64,000 bases of DNA. Source: Streptomyces sp. NBC_00513 (GTDB taxonomy: Bacteria > Actinomycetota > Actinomycetes > Streptomycetales > Streptomycetaceae). Positions 39,090 to 46,714 of this stretch are shown here, piece by piece; the stretch's first letter is position 1; each line of letters begins with the position of its first letter. A model generated the notes under the pieces. It saw nothing but the letters and a program-made list of their open reading frames with translations, was not told where the DNA came from and searched no databases. The position numbers and the translations under genes were made by a program. The stretch spans positions 558,001 through 622,000 of the forward strand of contig NZ_CP107845.1 in assembly GCF_041431415.1 (NCBI RefSeq). The letters run 5' to 3'.

Positions 39090-41153
39090 ATGGATCCCGA
39101 GCCCTTCGACGAGGTCACGAGCCCGGCCGCCCGGGCCGCGGGCGGCTGGCTCGGGGGGCTGCCCGTGGCGGTGCTCGCCACCGGCAGCGACGGCCGGATC
39201 GTGCGCTGGGACACGGCCGCGCACGAGTTGTTGGGATACACCCCGCGCGAGGTCATCGGCCGCCACATCGCCGATCTGTTGCATCCGGGAGTGGACCGGA
39301 GTCTCGGCAGGTCGTTGTGGGAGAAGGCCGTCACCGCCCGCGGCGTGATGGGTACCGTGACCGCCTGGCACCGGGACGGGCACCCGGTGGAGGTGGAGAT
39401 CTGGGCGGCGCCCGTCCCTGCCCGTCCGCGCGGCGGGACGACCGTGCTGGTCTTCGCCGCCGATGCCGCCGCCGCCCAGCGGATCCGCGGTTCCTCCGCG
39501 GTGTGGGACGGATTGTTCGCCCGCTCCCCGGTCGGCATCGCCCTCTTCGACACCCGGTTGCGCTTCCTGCGGGTCAACCCCGCCTTGGAGGCGATGAACG
39601 GCCTGCCGGAGGCCGCTCACGTCGGTCGACGTCTGGCCGAGGTGCTGCCCGGGGTGAACGCGGCCGCCATGGAAGTCCTCATGCGGCAGGTACTCGAAGA
39701 CGGTCGGCCCGTCCTCGACTCCCGTCGTATCGGCCGTACTCCGGCCGCCCCGGACCAGGACAGGGTGTGGTCGTGCTCCTACACCAGGCTGGAGGACACG
39801 GACGGGCACCCCCTCGGACTGGCCGCCTCCCTGATCGACATCACGATCCAGGAGCAGACCCAGCTGGAGGCCGAGGCCGGCCGGCGCCGCCTCGCGCTGA
39901 TCAACGCGGCCACGTACCGCATCGGCACCAGCCTGGACCTCGAGCGCACCGCGCAGGAACTGGCCGACGTCACCGTCCCGGAGCTCGCCGATCTGGTCAC
40001 GGTCGACGTTCTGGAGTCCTTGGCCGCGGGCGCGGAGATCGGTTCCGGCCTGGTGGCCGGGACCCGCCTGCGCCGCCTGGGCAAAGCCCCCTTCGACTCA
40101 CCCCTGGCCGAGATCCTCGCCCCGCTCGGACGCACCCTGATCTTCCCGTCGGCCGCGCCCTACACCCAGGCGCTCGCCGACCGCCACGCCTTCGTCGTCC
40201 CCCGCCTCGACGAGAATTCCATCGCGCCCGCGGCCCGTCACTCCCCGGCGCCGGCCGAGCTGCTGAAGCACGGAGTGCACTCTTTCATGATGGTGCCGCT
40301 GCTCGCCCGGGGAACGGTGCTGGGCCTGGCCACGTTCTACCGCTGCACCACGCCGGAGCCCTTCGGCGACGAGGACACCGCCCTCGCGACCGAACTGGCC
40401 GCGCGGGCCGCCGTGTGCGTGGACAACGCCCGCCTCTACCACCGCGAGCACGACACCGCCCTCATCCTGCAGCGCAGCATGCTGCCCCAGCACATCACCC
40501 CGCCCCCCGGCATCGAGGTCGCCCATCGCTACCTGCCCGCCAGTGACGTCAACGAGGTGGGCGGCGACTGGTACGACGTGATCCCCCTGACCGGCGACTC
40601 CGTGGCGCTGGTGATCGGCGACGTCATGGGGCACGGCATCCAGGCCGCGGCCGTCATGGGCCGGCTCTCCGCCAGCGTCCGCGCCCTGGCCAGGCTCGAC
40701 CTCGACCACGACGACATGTTCCGCCAGCTCCAGGCCGCCCTGGACGACCTGGCCGACCCAATGCTCGCCACCTTCCTCTACGTCGATCTCGACACGGCGA
40801 CCGGGGCCTGCCGCATCACCTGCGCCGGCCATCCTCCGCCCGCACTCGTCACCCCCGACGGCGCCGCCCGCCTTCTCGACGTACCGCCGGGACTCCCCCT
40901 GGGCGTCGGTCCCACCCGCTTCACCACCACTCACACCACGCTGGCTCCGGGCAGCGTGATCGTTCTCTACACCGACGGTCTCATCGAGGCACGCGGCACC
41001 GACATCGACGACCGTCTGAGCGAGCTCACCCATCTTCTGGCCGAGCCCGCGCCGTCCCTCGACGCCCTCTGCGACAGTCTCGTCACCCATCTGGTGCCCG
41101 CTTCGGCCGACGACGACATCGCTCTGCTCGCCGCCCGCCTGAACAAACCCTGA
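39090..41153 (+). CDS. SpoIIE-type PP2C phosphatase with PAS, PAS and GAF sensor domains
   Basis: This 687-residue multidomain signalling protein has PAS1 at about 20-130 (VLATGSDGRIVRWDTAAHEL), PAS2 at about 150-260 (ARSPVGIALFDTRLRFLRVN), GAF at about 275-450 (GTSLDLERTAQELADVTVPE; SFMMVPLLARGTVLGLATFY) and a SpoIIE/PP2C domain from about 465. The PP2C metal-binding acids are in VGGDWYDVIPL and GDVMGHG, and YTDGLIEAR closes the domain. Such proteins dephosphorylate anti-anti-sigma factors and so control sigma-B-like stress or development pathways in Streptomyces. Unlike many, it has no fused kinase domain. ATG 39090 is my start; an ATG at 39027 adds 21 residues. Confidence 0.93.
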   Translation: MDPEPFDEVTSPAARAAGGWLGGLPVAVLATGSDGRIVRWDTAAHELLGYTPREVIGRHIADLLHPGVDRSLGRSLWEKAVTARGVMGTVTAWHRDGHPVEVEIWAAPVPARPRGGTTVLVFAADAAAAQRIRGSSAVWDGLFARSPVGIALFDTRLRFLRVNPALEAMNGLPEAAHVGRRLAEVLPGVNAAAMEVLMRQVLEDGRPVLDSRRIGRTPAAPDQDRVWSCSYTRLEDTDGHPLGLAASLIDITIQEQTQLEAEAGRRRLALINAATYRIGTSLDLERTAQELADVTVPELADLVTVDVLESLAAGAEIGSGLVAGTRLRRLGKAPFDSPLAEILAPLGRTLIFPSAAPYTQALADRHAFVVPRLDENSIAPAARHSPAPAELLKHGVHSFMMVPLLARGTVLGLATFYRCTTPEPFGDEDTALATELAARAAVCVDNARLYHREHDTALILQRSMLPQHITPPPGIEVAHRYLPASDVNEVGGDWYDVIPLTGDSVALVIGDVMGHGIQAAAVMGRLSASVRALARLDLDHDDMFRQLQAALDDLADPMLATFLYVDLDTATGACRITCAGHPPPALVTPDGAARLLDVPPGLPLGVGPTRFTTTHTTLAPGSVIVLYTDGLIEARGTDIDDRLSELTHLLAEPAPSLDALCDSLVTHLVPASADDDIALLAARLNKP

Positions 41154-41201
41154 CGCGATCGGAGAACGAAGGTGGCGGCCGGATGCGAGCACCTCGCGAG
41201 T

Positions 41202-41219
41202 TGACTGAAAATTCAGTCA
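41202..41219. promoter_or_regulatory. Orphan TetR-type palindrome TGACTGAA-AA-TTCAGTCA
   Basis: Two perfect 8-bp arms flank AA. TGACTGAA...TTCAGTCA is the classic operator form of many TetR repressors that bind next to their own gene. No TetR gene lies within several kilobases. The site lies 182 bp before the agmatine-deiminase-like gene and 49 bp after the phosphatase stop, so it may be a relic of a lost regulator or a target for a distant one. Confidence 0.65.
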
Positions 41220-41400
41220 GTGCCAAAGTGGTCACCGAGGCCGCAGCACTCACCGTGCGGAGCGGCCGTCGCGGCGCGGAGCGCGCACTCTTGTCCGTAG
41301 GGACCGGTTTGTAGCACTTCCCGCGTGCACCCGAGCCGCATCCTCTCGCTCGCCCTGGCCGGATGTACCCCTTCCACCGGCCCACGATCGGAGTTCTCCC

Positions 41401-42564
41401 GTGTCCTTCCTGCCCCCCACCCGACGGACCGTCCTTCGCACCCTCGCCGGAATCGGCGCCGCCGTCGCGGGCGCCTCGGCGTGCTCCCCCGCGTCCGGAG
41501 TCACGGTCGACGCCACCGCCGGTTCCTCCCAGCCCTCCACCGCGGGTGCCCGGCGCCGCTTGGGCGCCGAGTGGGAGAGCCACACCCGCACCTTCATGTC
41601 CTGGCCGGCGCTGACCTCGGTCTGGCACGAGGACCTGCGCTACGTGCGCGAGGACATCGCGAGGATCGCGCGCGCCGTCGGGGAGTACGAGGCGGTCGTC
41701 ATGATGGCCCGACCCGACCAGGTCGACGCGGCCCAGCGGGCCTGTGGCTCCCAGGTCGAGGTCATCCCGCTGGCCGTCGACGACCTCTGGGCCCGCGACA
41801 CCGTCCCCGTCTTCGTCGAGGAGGGCGGAAAGGTCGTCGGCGTCGACTTCAACTTCAACGGCTGGGGCAACAAGCAGAAGCAGCACCAGAACGACGCCCT
41901 GGTCGGGCGCACCGTGCTCAAGAAGTACGGGATCCCCCGGGTCCAGGCCCCGCTCGTCGCGGAAGGCGGCTCCTTCGAGCCCGACGGCGAGGGCACCCTG
42001 ATGATCACCGAGAGCTCGATCGTCAACGACAACCGCAACCGCGGGAAGAACCGGGACACCATCGAGAAGGAGCTCAAGGAGACCCTCGGCGTCGAGAAGG
42101 TGATCTGGCTGGCCGGCGTCCGCGGGGAGGACATCACGGACGCCCACGTGGACAGCCTCGTGCGCTTCACCGCGCCCGGTGTGGTCCTGCTGGACCGCGC
42201 GCACCCCGGCACGCCGGCGGACTCCTGGTCGCGCTCCGCCGACCAGGCCAAGTCCGTGCTCTCCAAGGCGACGGACGCCCGTGGCAGGCGCTTCGAGATC
42301 ATCGACCTGCCGCAGCCCGATCTGAACAGGATCACGGGCGAAGGCGACGACTTCGTGTCGACTTACGCCAACTTCTACATCGCCAACGACGCCGTCTTCA
42401 TGCCCAAGTTCGGGGACCGCAAGGCCGACGACCGGGCCCGCGCCATCCTGCGCGAGCACTTCCCCAAGCGGGACGTGGTCCCAATCGCGATCGACACGAT
42501 CGCCTCGGGCGGCGGTGGCATCCACTGCTCCACCCACGACCAGCCCGGCAAGCCCGCGGCCTGA
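41401..42564 (+). CDS. Exported agmatine deiminase-family (PAD_porph) lipoprotein
   Basis: In this 387-residue protein residues 1-28 form a Tat signal (PTRRTVLRTLAGIGAAVAGA) ending in a lipobox-like ASAC, so the mature protein is probably a membrane-anchored lipoprotein. The rest is the guanidino-modifying fold: FMSWPALTSVWHEDLRYVRE, DDLWARDTVPVFVEEGG, VAEGGSFEPDGEGTLM, DAHVDSLVRF and the catalytic Cys in GGGGIHCSTHDQPGKPAA. Agmatine deiminases turn agmatine into N-carbamoylputrescine; the export signal suggests extracellular guanidino substrates, or arginine as in bacterial PAD enzymes. GTG 41401 has GGAG upstream. Confidence 0.9.
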   Translation: MSFLPPTRRTVLRTLAGIGAAVAGASACSPASGVTVDATAGSSQPSTAGARRRLGAEWESHTRTFMSWPALTSVWHEDLRYVREDIARIARAVGEYEAVVMMARPDQVDAAQRACGSQVEVIPLAVDDLWARDTVPVFVEEGGKVVGVDFNFNGWGNKQKQHQNDALVGRTVLKKYGIPRVQAPLVAEGGSFEPDGEGTLMITESSIVNDNRNRGKNRDTIEKELKETLGVEKVIWLAGVRGEDITDAHVDSLVRFTAPGVVLLDRAHPGTPADSWSRSADQAKSVLSKATDARGRRFEIIDLPQPDLNRITGEGDDFVSTYANFYIANDAVFMPKFGDRKADDRARAILREHFPKRDVVPIAIDTIASGGGGIHCSTHDQPGKPAA

Positions 42565-42753
42565 CCGTACGCCGCTCGTACGCCGCTGGTACGCCGTTCG
42601 TCCGCCGCCCGCTCCTCGCCTGAGTCGACACCGGGGTACAGCGCCTCCCGGGCCGAACGGCCCTCCCCGCCCGCCGCATCCCGCCGCCGCCGGGGCGTCG
42701 CGCACACCCCGGCGCCGGCGGGTCTGTGGGGCAGTGGGTCGGTGGGCAGTGGG

Positions 42754-43548
42754 TCAGTGGGTCCAGGCCGGGGGCCGCTTCTCGCAGAACGCGCGGGCAC
42801 CTTCGGCTGCCGATGCCGTACGGAACACAGGAGCGGTGAGCGGGTCCTGGGCGGCGAACGCCGCGTGGTCGTCGAGGCCCCGGGTGACCTCCACGATCCG
42901 CCGGGTGATCCGTACCGCATCGGGGGAGTTGACGCGGATCCGGGCGGCGAGCGCGATGGCGGCGTCCAAGGCATCGCCCTCGTCCGTGAGTTGGTTGACG
43001 AGTCCGTGTCGTGCGGCGTCCGGGGCCGGGAGCGGGGAGGCGGTCAGGAGCATCTCCATGGCCAGGTGGTACGGAAGGCGGCCGGGCAGGCGAATGGCCC
43101 CGCCTTCCGAGGCGATGAGGCCACGGGCGACTTCGGGGAGCGCGAAGAACGCCGTGTCGGCGGCGGTGATCAGGTCGCAGGCGAGGGCGAGTTCGAAGCC
43201 GCCCGCCACGGCCGCCCCTTCGACCGCGGCGATGACCGGCTTCGTCCGGCGGGCGCGGGTCAGTCCGGCCAGCCCCCGGTCCGCCACCCGTGGCACCCCT
43301 TCGTCGGGAAAGGCCTTGAGGTCCATGCCGGAGCAGAAGTGGCCTCCCGCTCCGGTCAGGACACCGACCAAGAGTCCCGGGTCGGTCTCCAGGAGGGTGA
43401 GTGCGCCGGCGACGGCGTCGGCCAGGGACCGGTTGACCGCGTTGCGGACGTGGGGCCGGTTGAGGGTGATGACCAGGACGCCGTCGCGCCGCTCGGTCAG
43501 CACCACGTGTTCCGTGTCCTGTGTGTCCTGCGTGTCCTGTGTGTTCAT
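42754..43548 (-). CDS. Enoyl-CoA hydratase/isomerase (crotonase) family protein
   Basis: This 264-residue crotonase has the oxyanion-hole segments GAGGHFCSGMDLKAF and IAAVEGAAVAGGFELALACD, and the acid/base region FALPEVARGLIASEGGAIRL. It acts on CoA thioesters in fatty-acid or aromatic-acid degradation. The N-terminus has a short Thr-Gln-Asp repeat (TQDTQDTQDTE). AAGGAA precedes ATG 43548. It starts 43 bp after the P450 stop on the same strand, so the two are probably one operon, an unusual pairing that hints at modification of an acyl chain. Confidence 0.92.
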   Translation of the reverse strand: MNTQDTQDTQDTEHVVLTERRDGVLVITLNRPHVRNAVNRSLADAVAGALTLLETDPGLLVGVLTGAGGHFCSGMDLKAFPDEGVPRVADRGLAGLTRARRTKPVIAAVEGAAVAGGFELALACDLITAADTAFFALPEVARGLIASEGGAIRLPGRLPYHLAMEMLLTASPLPAPDAARHGLVNQLTDEGDALDAAIALAARIRVNSPDAVRITRRIVEVTRGLDDHAAFAAQDPLTAPVFRTASAAEGARAFCEKRPPAWTH

Positions 43549-43591
43549 CGTGTTTCCTTCCACCTGGGGGTTGGGGAGCCGGCGGGAAGGC

Positions 43592-44854
43592 TCATCGCCT
43601 GACGAGGGGCAGCGCCGCCAGGCCACGCATGACACGGGCCTGGCGCCAGGGCATCTCGTCGGCCGGTTTGGCGAGCCGCACCGTGCCGAGGCGTTCGAGC
43701 AGCATGGGGAAGGCGACCGAGCCCTCGAGGCGGGCGAGGGCCGCACCGATGCAGAAGTGGGGGCCGTACCCGAAGGCGAGGTGCTCGTTGGGCGTACGGC
43801 CGAGATCGAGGCGGTCGGCGTGCGGGAAACGCCGCTCATCGCGGTTGGCGGACCCGATCAGCAGGCTCACGATCTCCCCCTCGCGGATGGTCCGCCCGTG
43901 CAGGCGGATCGATTCGCCCGCGCACCGGAACGTGGCGTCCCGCACCGGGGAGTCGTAGCGCAGGAGCTCCGCGACCGCGGTGGGGAGAAGCCCGGAGCCC
44001 GCGCCCTCGGCAGCAAGGCGCGCGGCCTGGGCGGGGTGACGCAGCAGAGCGAGCACTCCGTTGCCGATGAGGTTCATGGTGGTGTCGTGGCCGACGAGCA
44101 GCAGGAGGTAGGCGGTGGAACGCAGTTCCTCCTCGCTCATGGCGCCGCTCTCGTCGCCCGCCCGCACCAAGGCGCCCAGCAGGTCCGCTCCGCCGCTCTC
44201 CTCACCGGCCCGCTTGCCGGCGATCAGGGTGTCCAGCAGCGCGTGCAGGTCCCGTTCGGCGCGGGCCGGGTCCGCGGACTCGTCGGGGGCGATGGTGGCC
44301 ATGAGGGTGTCCCGTGTCGCCGCGGTGTCCAGGTGCTCGGGTACGCCGAGGATCGCGCAGATCATCCGGAACGTCAGGGGCGCCGCGAAGTCCGCGATCA
44401 GGTCGATGTGCACGTGGTGCTCGACCCGGTCCAGCAAGCGACCGGCCACCTCGGTGATGAAAGGTTCCAGCAGGGCGATGCGGCGGGGCACGAAAGCCGA
44501 GTTGACCAGGGTCCGCAGCCGGGTGTGGTCCGGCGGGTCGGCGTGCACCAGATGCCGGTTGAGGCCTGCCGGACCCGGCACGTACCCGGGGACCCGGCCC
44601 GGGTCCTTGCTCAGACGGGCGTCGGCGAGCAGGGCGCGTACGTCCTCGTACCGGGAGATCTGCCACACGGCCGGCCGGCCGGGCCGGCGATCCACGTGGG
44701 CCGGCGCATGGTCCCGCAACCACGCGAAGTACGGGTACGGATCGCGGACCCGGGCCGCCAAAAGGTGCGCGGGTGGGCGGGGTTCGGCTTCAACAGGCAC
44801 GGCGTCTCCGGCTGGGCGTTGATCAACAGACACCACACCAACGAGGTTCCGCAT
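43592..44854 (-). CDS. Cytochrome P450 monooxygenase
   Basis: This P450 of about 420 residues has the N-terminal DPYPYFAWLRDHAP, the I-helix LLLLVGHDTTMNLIG (about 250), the ExxR in VAELLRYDSPVRDATF (about 292) and the haem loop LAFGYGPHFCIGAALARLE with Cys at about 370. All core residues are present. The sequence type resembles CYP107/CYP105-like enzymes of secondary metabolism. ATG 44854 is one of several possible starts, none with a strong ribosome site. It is upstream of and probably co-transcribed with the crotonase. An aminotransferase remnant lies just upstream. Confidence 0.93.
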   Translation of the reverse strand: MRNLVGVVSVDQRPAGDAVPVEAEPRPPAHLLAARVRDPYPYFAWLRDHAPAHVDRRPGRPAVWQISRYEDVRALLADARLSKDPGRVPGYVPGPAGLNRHLVHADPPDHTRLRTLVNSAFVPRRIALLEPFITEVAGRLLDRVEHHVHIDLIADFAAPLTFRMICAILGVPEHLDTAATRDTLMATIAPDESADPARAERDLHALLDTLIAGKRAGEESGGADLLGALVRAGDESGAMSEEELRSTAYLLLLVGHDTTMNLIGNGVLALLRHPAQAARLAAEGAGSGLLPTAVAELLRYDSPVRDATFRCAGESIRLHGRTIREGEIVSLLIGSANRDERRFPHADRLDLGRTPNEHLAFGYGPHFCIGAALARLEGSVAFPMLLERLGTVRLAKPADEMPWRQARVMRGLAALPLVRR

Positions 44855-44990
44855 GCGGGGATGCGGCAGAACCAGGCCCTCCTGGCGCAGCCCGTACCCC
44901 CGGGAGGAAAGCGCGCGAGCCCGGCGCACTCCGTCCGCGCCGCGGACGGGGCGTCACGTTCCTGCCTCGGGGCACGGCCCCGGCCTCGCG

Positions 44991-45251
44991 TCAAGGTGGG
45001 ACCGCAAGGGCTTCGGGCACGCGGACCCGCCGCGGCGTCACACCCGCGGTGTGAGAAAGCCGTGGACGCGCCTCGATGACACGGTCGGCTTCCGCGTCGG
45101 TGAGTTCGGGGGCGAGCGGCAGGCACACGGTGCGGGGCAGGACGTCGAGGGTGACCGTGATGTCGGTGGTGCGGTGGACGATCTCGCGCAGCGCCGGCTG
45201 GTCGGGAACGGCGTGCGGGTAGACCTGCTCGGTGGCGATCCCGTTACGGCC
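44991..45251 (-). pseudogene. C-terminal remnant of a DegT/DnrJ/EryC1 sugar aminotransferase
   Basis: About 86 residues (RNGIATEQVYPHAVPDQPAL, then TVCLPLAPELTDAEADRVIE) match the end of PLP-dependent DegT/DnrJ/EryC1-type aminotransferases, in which Y-P...P-H-Q and LPL-PELT-E-D-V are conserved. Upstream of 45251 there is no catalytic-lysine domain. The last 20 residues read into unrelated sequence up to a stop at 44991. It is a dead fragment, possibly of a deoxysugar or secondary-metabolite pathway. Confidence 0.72.
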
Positions 45252-45353
45252 GACACACGGGCACCGCCCCGGCGGCCGCCACCCCCGTGGAAGACGCCGT
45301 CGTCGATGACCTCCTATCCCGCGGTCTCGTCCGACGTCTGCCCGAACGACAGA

Positions 45354-45381
45354 GGACCCCGCACCGGCAGGTGCGGGGCCC
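45354..45381. terminator. Hairpin after the molbindin gene
   Basis: CCCCGCACC (45357-45365) pairs with GGTGCGGGG (45370-45378) across a 4-base loop. Outer GG/CC pairs extend the stem after one mismatch. It lies 28 bp beyond the molbindin stop on the minus strand. Confidence 0.8.
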
Positions 45382-45408
45382 TCATCGCGGCGTGGACGCC
45401 GGGGATGG

Positions 45409-45825
45409 TCAGACGGAGAGGGAGATCTCGGTCGACTTGATGAGCGCGACCACGGAGGACCCGGCGGTCAGGTCGAGGGCCTCGACGGCGTCCTTGGTGA
45501 TGGCGGCGGTCAGCTCGCCGCCCTCGACGGAGACCTTGACGGAACCCATGGCGCCACCGGTCACGACGTCGGTGACGGTGCCGGCGAGCTGGTTGCGGAT
45601 CGAGATGCCCTCGACCGGGCCGGTCGCGAGGGAGACCTCGGTGGACTTCACGAGCGCCGTGACGGAGGTGCCCTCGGCGAAGCCGAGTTCCTTGACGGCG
45701 TCGGTGGTGATCGCGGCGGTGATGTCCTGACCGCCCGCCAGGCGGACCTTCACCGTGGACATGGCCTCGCCGGCCGTGACGGAGGTGATGGTGCCGGGGA
45801 TCCGGTTGCGGATGCTCAGGCTCAT
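45409..45825 (-). CDS. Two-domain molbindin (Mop/TOBE) protein
   Basis: This 138-residue protein consists of two tandem Mop (TOBE) domains of about 68 residues each: SIRNRIPGTITSVTAGEAMS and SIRNQLAGTVTDVVTGGAMG begin them. Both have the conserved TAAITTDAVKELG / TAAITKDAVEALD and VTALVKSTEVSL / VVALIKSTEISL segments. Di-Mop proteins (ModG-like) bind molybdate or tungstate oxyanions in a cytoplasmic oligomer for storage or homeostasis. No modABC transporter genes lie nearby. Autonomous gene with a terminator. Confidence 0.93.
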   Translation of the reverse strand: MSLSIRNRIPGTITSVTAGEAMSTVKVRLAGGQDITAAITTDAVKELGFAEGTSVTALVKSTEVSLATGPVEGISIRNQLAGTVTDVVTGGAMGSVKVSVEGGELTAAITKDAVEALDLTAGSSVVALIKSTEISLSV

Positions 45826-46004
45826 GAAGGTAACGCCTCACTCTGGATCGGTGGGAGACGCGGCCTGCCGGCCGCCCCGTCCGTCACGCTAGCCGCATGG
45901 ATCCGCGGTCGTGCGGAGCCCGTCTCATCCGCCAGGTGAATGGCCGTCGTGGCATCGCACCTTCGGCTCGCGCCCCGCATCGTGACGATTCGGGACGTCC
46001 GACC

Positions 46005-46616
46005 TCACCGGTCGAGGGCCTCCTGCCCGAGCAGTGACGCCGCGTGCCGGCGCGCCTCCTCCAGCCACGCGGCGCGTTCTTCGCCGGACGAGTCGGTGAC
46101 GGTTCGAAAGACGATCCGTCGCACCTCGCGGATTCCGACGTACGGGAGGACACACGCCGCCCAGACGTTGTGCAGGGGATCGCCGAACTCGCGCTCCTCC
46201 CGATCTGCGGGCGTGTCGGAGGTGTTGAGCACCAGAGCCCTGGTCGCCTTCAACAGACCGGCGGGTTCGCCTTCGGCGGCGCCCAGTTTGTAGGCGACAC
46301 CAGGCGCCAGGACGCGCTGGACCCAGCCCGTGAGGACGGCCGGTGGCATGCCCCACCAGTTGGGGTGGATGAACACCAAGGCGTCGAGATCGGCGACTTC
46401 CGCCCGGTGCGACGCCACCTGTGGATCGTGGGCCGGCGACGCCTCCTCGACCGTTCCCGTCTCCCGGGCCGTGAGCGACGGATCGAATCCCTCGGCGCAG
46501 AGGTCGTGCGCCACCACGTCCGCGCCTCGCCCCCGCAGCTCCTCCACCACGGCGCCGAACACCGCGTGGTTGAAGCTCCCCGGTCGCGGGTGGGCCAGGT
46601 ACACCCCTGTACGCAT
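46005..46616 (-). CDS. Flavodoxin-fold NAD(P)H:quinone oxidoreductase (MdaB/KefF-like)
   Basis: This 203-residue protein has the flavodoxin-like opening GVYLAHPRPGSFNHAVFGAV, the DLDALVFIHPNWWGMPPAVL segment conserved in NAD(P)H dehydrogenase (quinone) proteins, and the RALVLNTSDTPADR loop. It binds FMN/FAD and reduces quinones by two electrons. ATG 46616 follows GGGGGGAAC. It is flanked by unrelated genes and is probably monocistronic. Confidence 0.9.
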   Translation of the reverse strand: MRTGVYLAHPRPGSFNHAVFGAVVEELRGRGADVVAHDLCAEGFDPSLTARETGTVEEASPAHDPQVASHRAEVADLDALVFIHPNWWGMPPAVLTGWVQRVLAPGVAYKLGAAEGEPAGLLKATRALVLNTSDTPADREEREFGDPLHNVWAACVLPYVGIREVRRIVFRTVTDSSGEERAAWLEEARRHAASLLGQEALDR

Positions 46617-46714
46617 GTTCCCCCCATCGGTGCGGCCGACAGCGGCTGTGGCCGCGGCACCTACGGTACGACGACGATGGCGCACGGCCGGCGGGCCGGT
46701 GTGCCTGCGCCGGG

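Noticed and set aside
45287..45351. Short plus-strand sequence EDAVVDDLLSRGLVRRL possibly from a lost gene
   Set aside because: Too short to assign to a family. It may be a remnant, but I cannot support a call.
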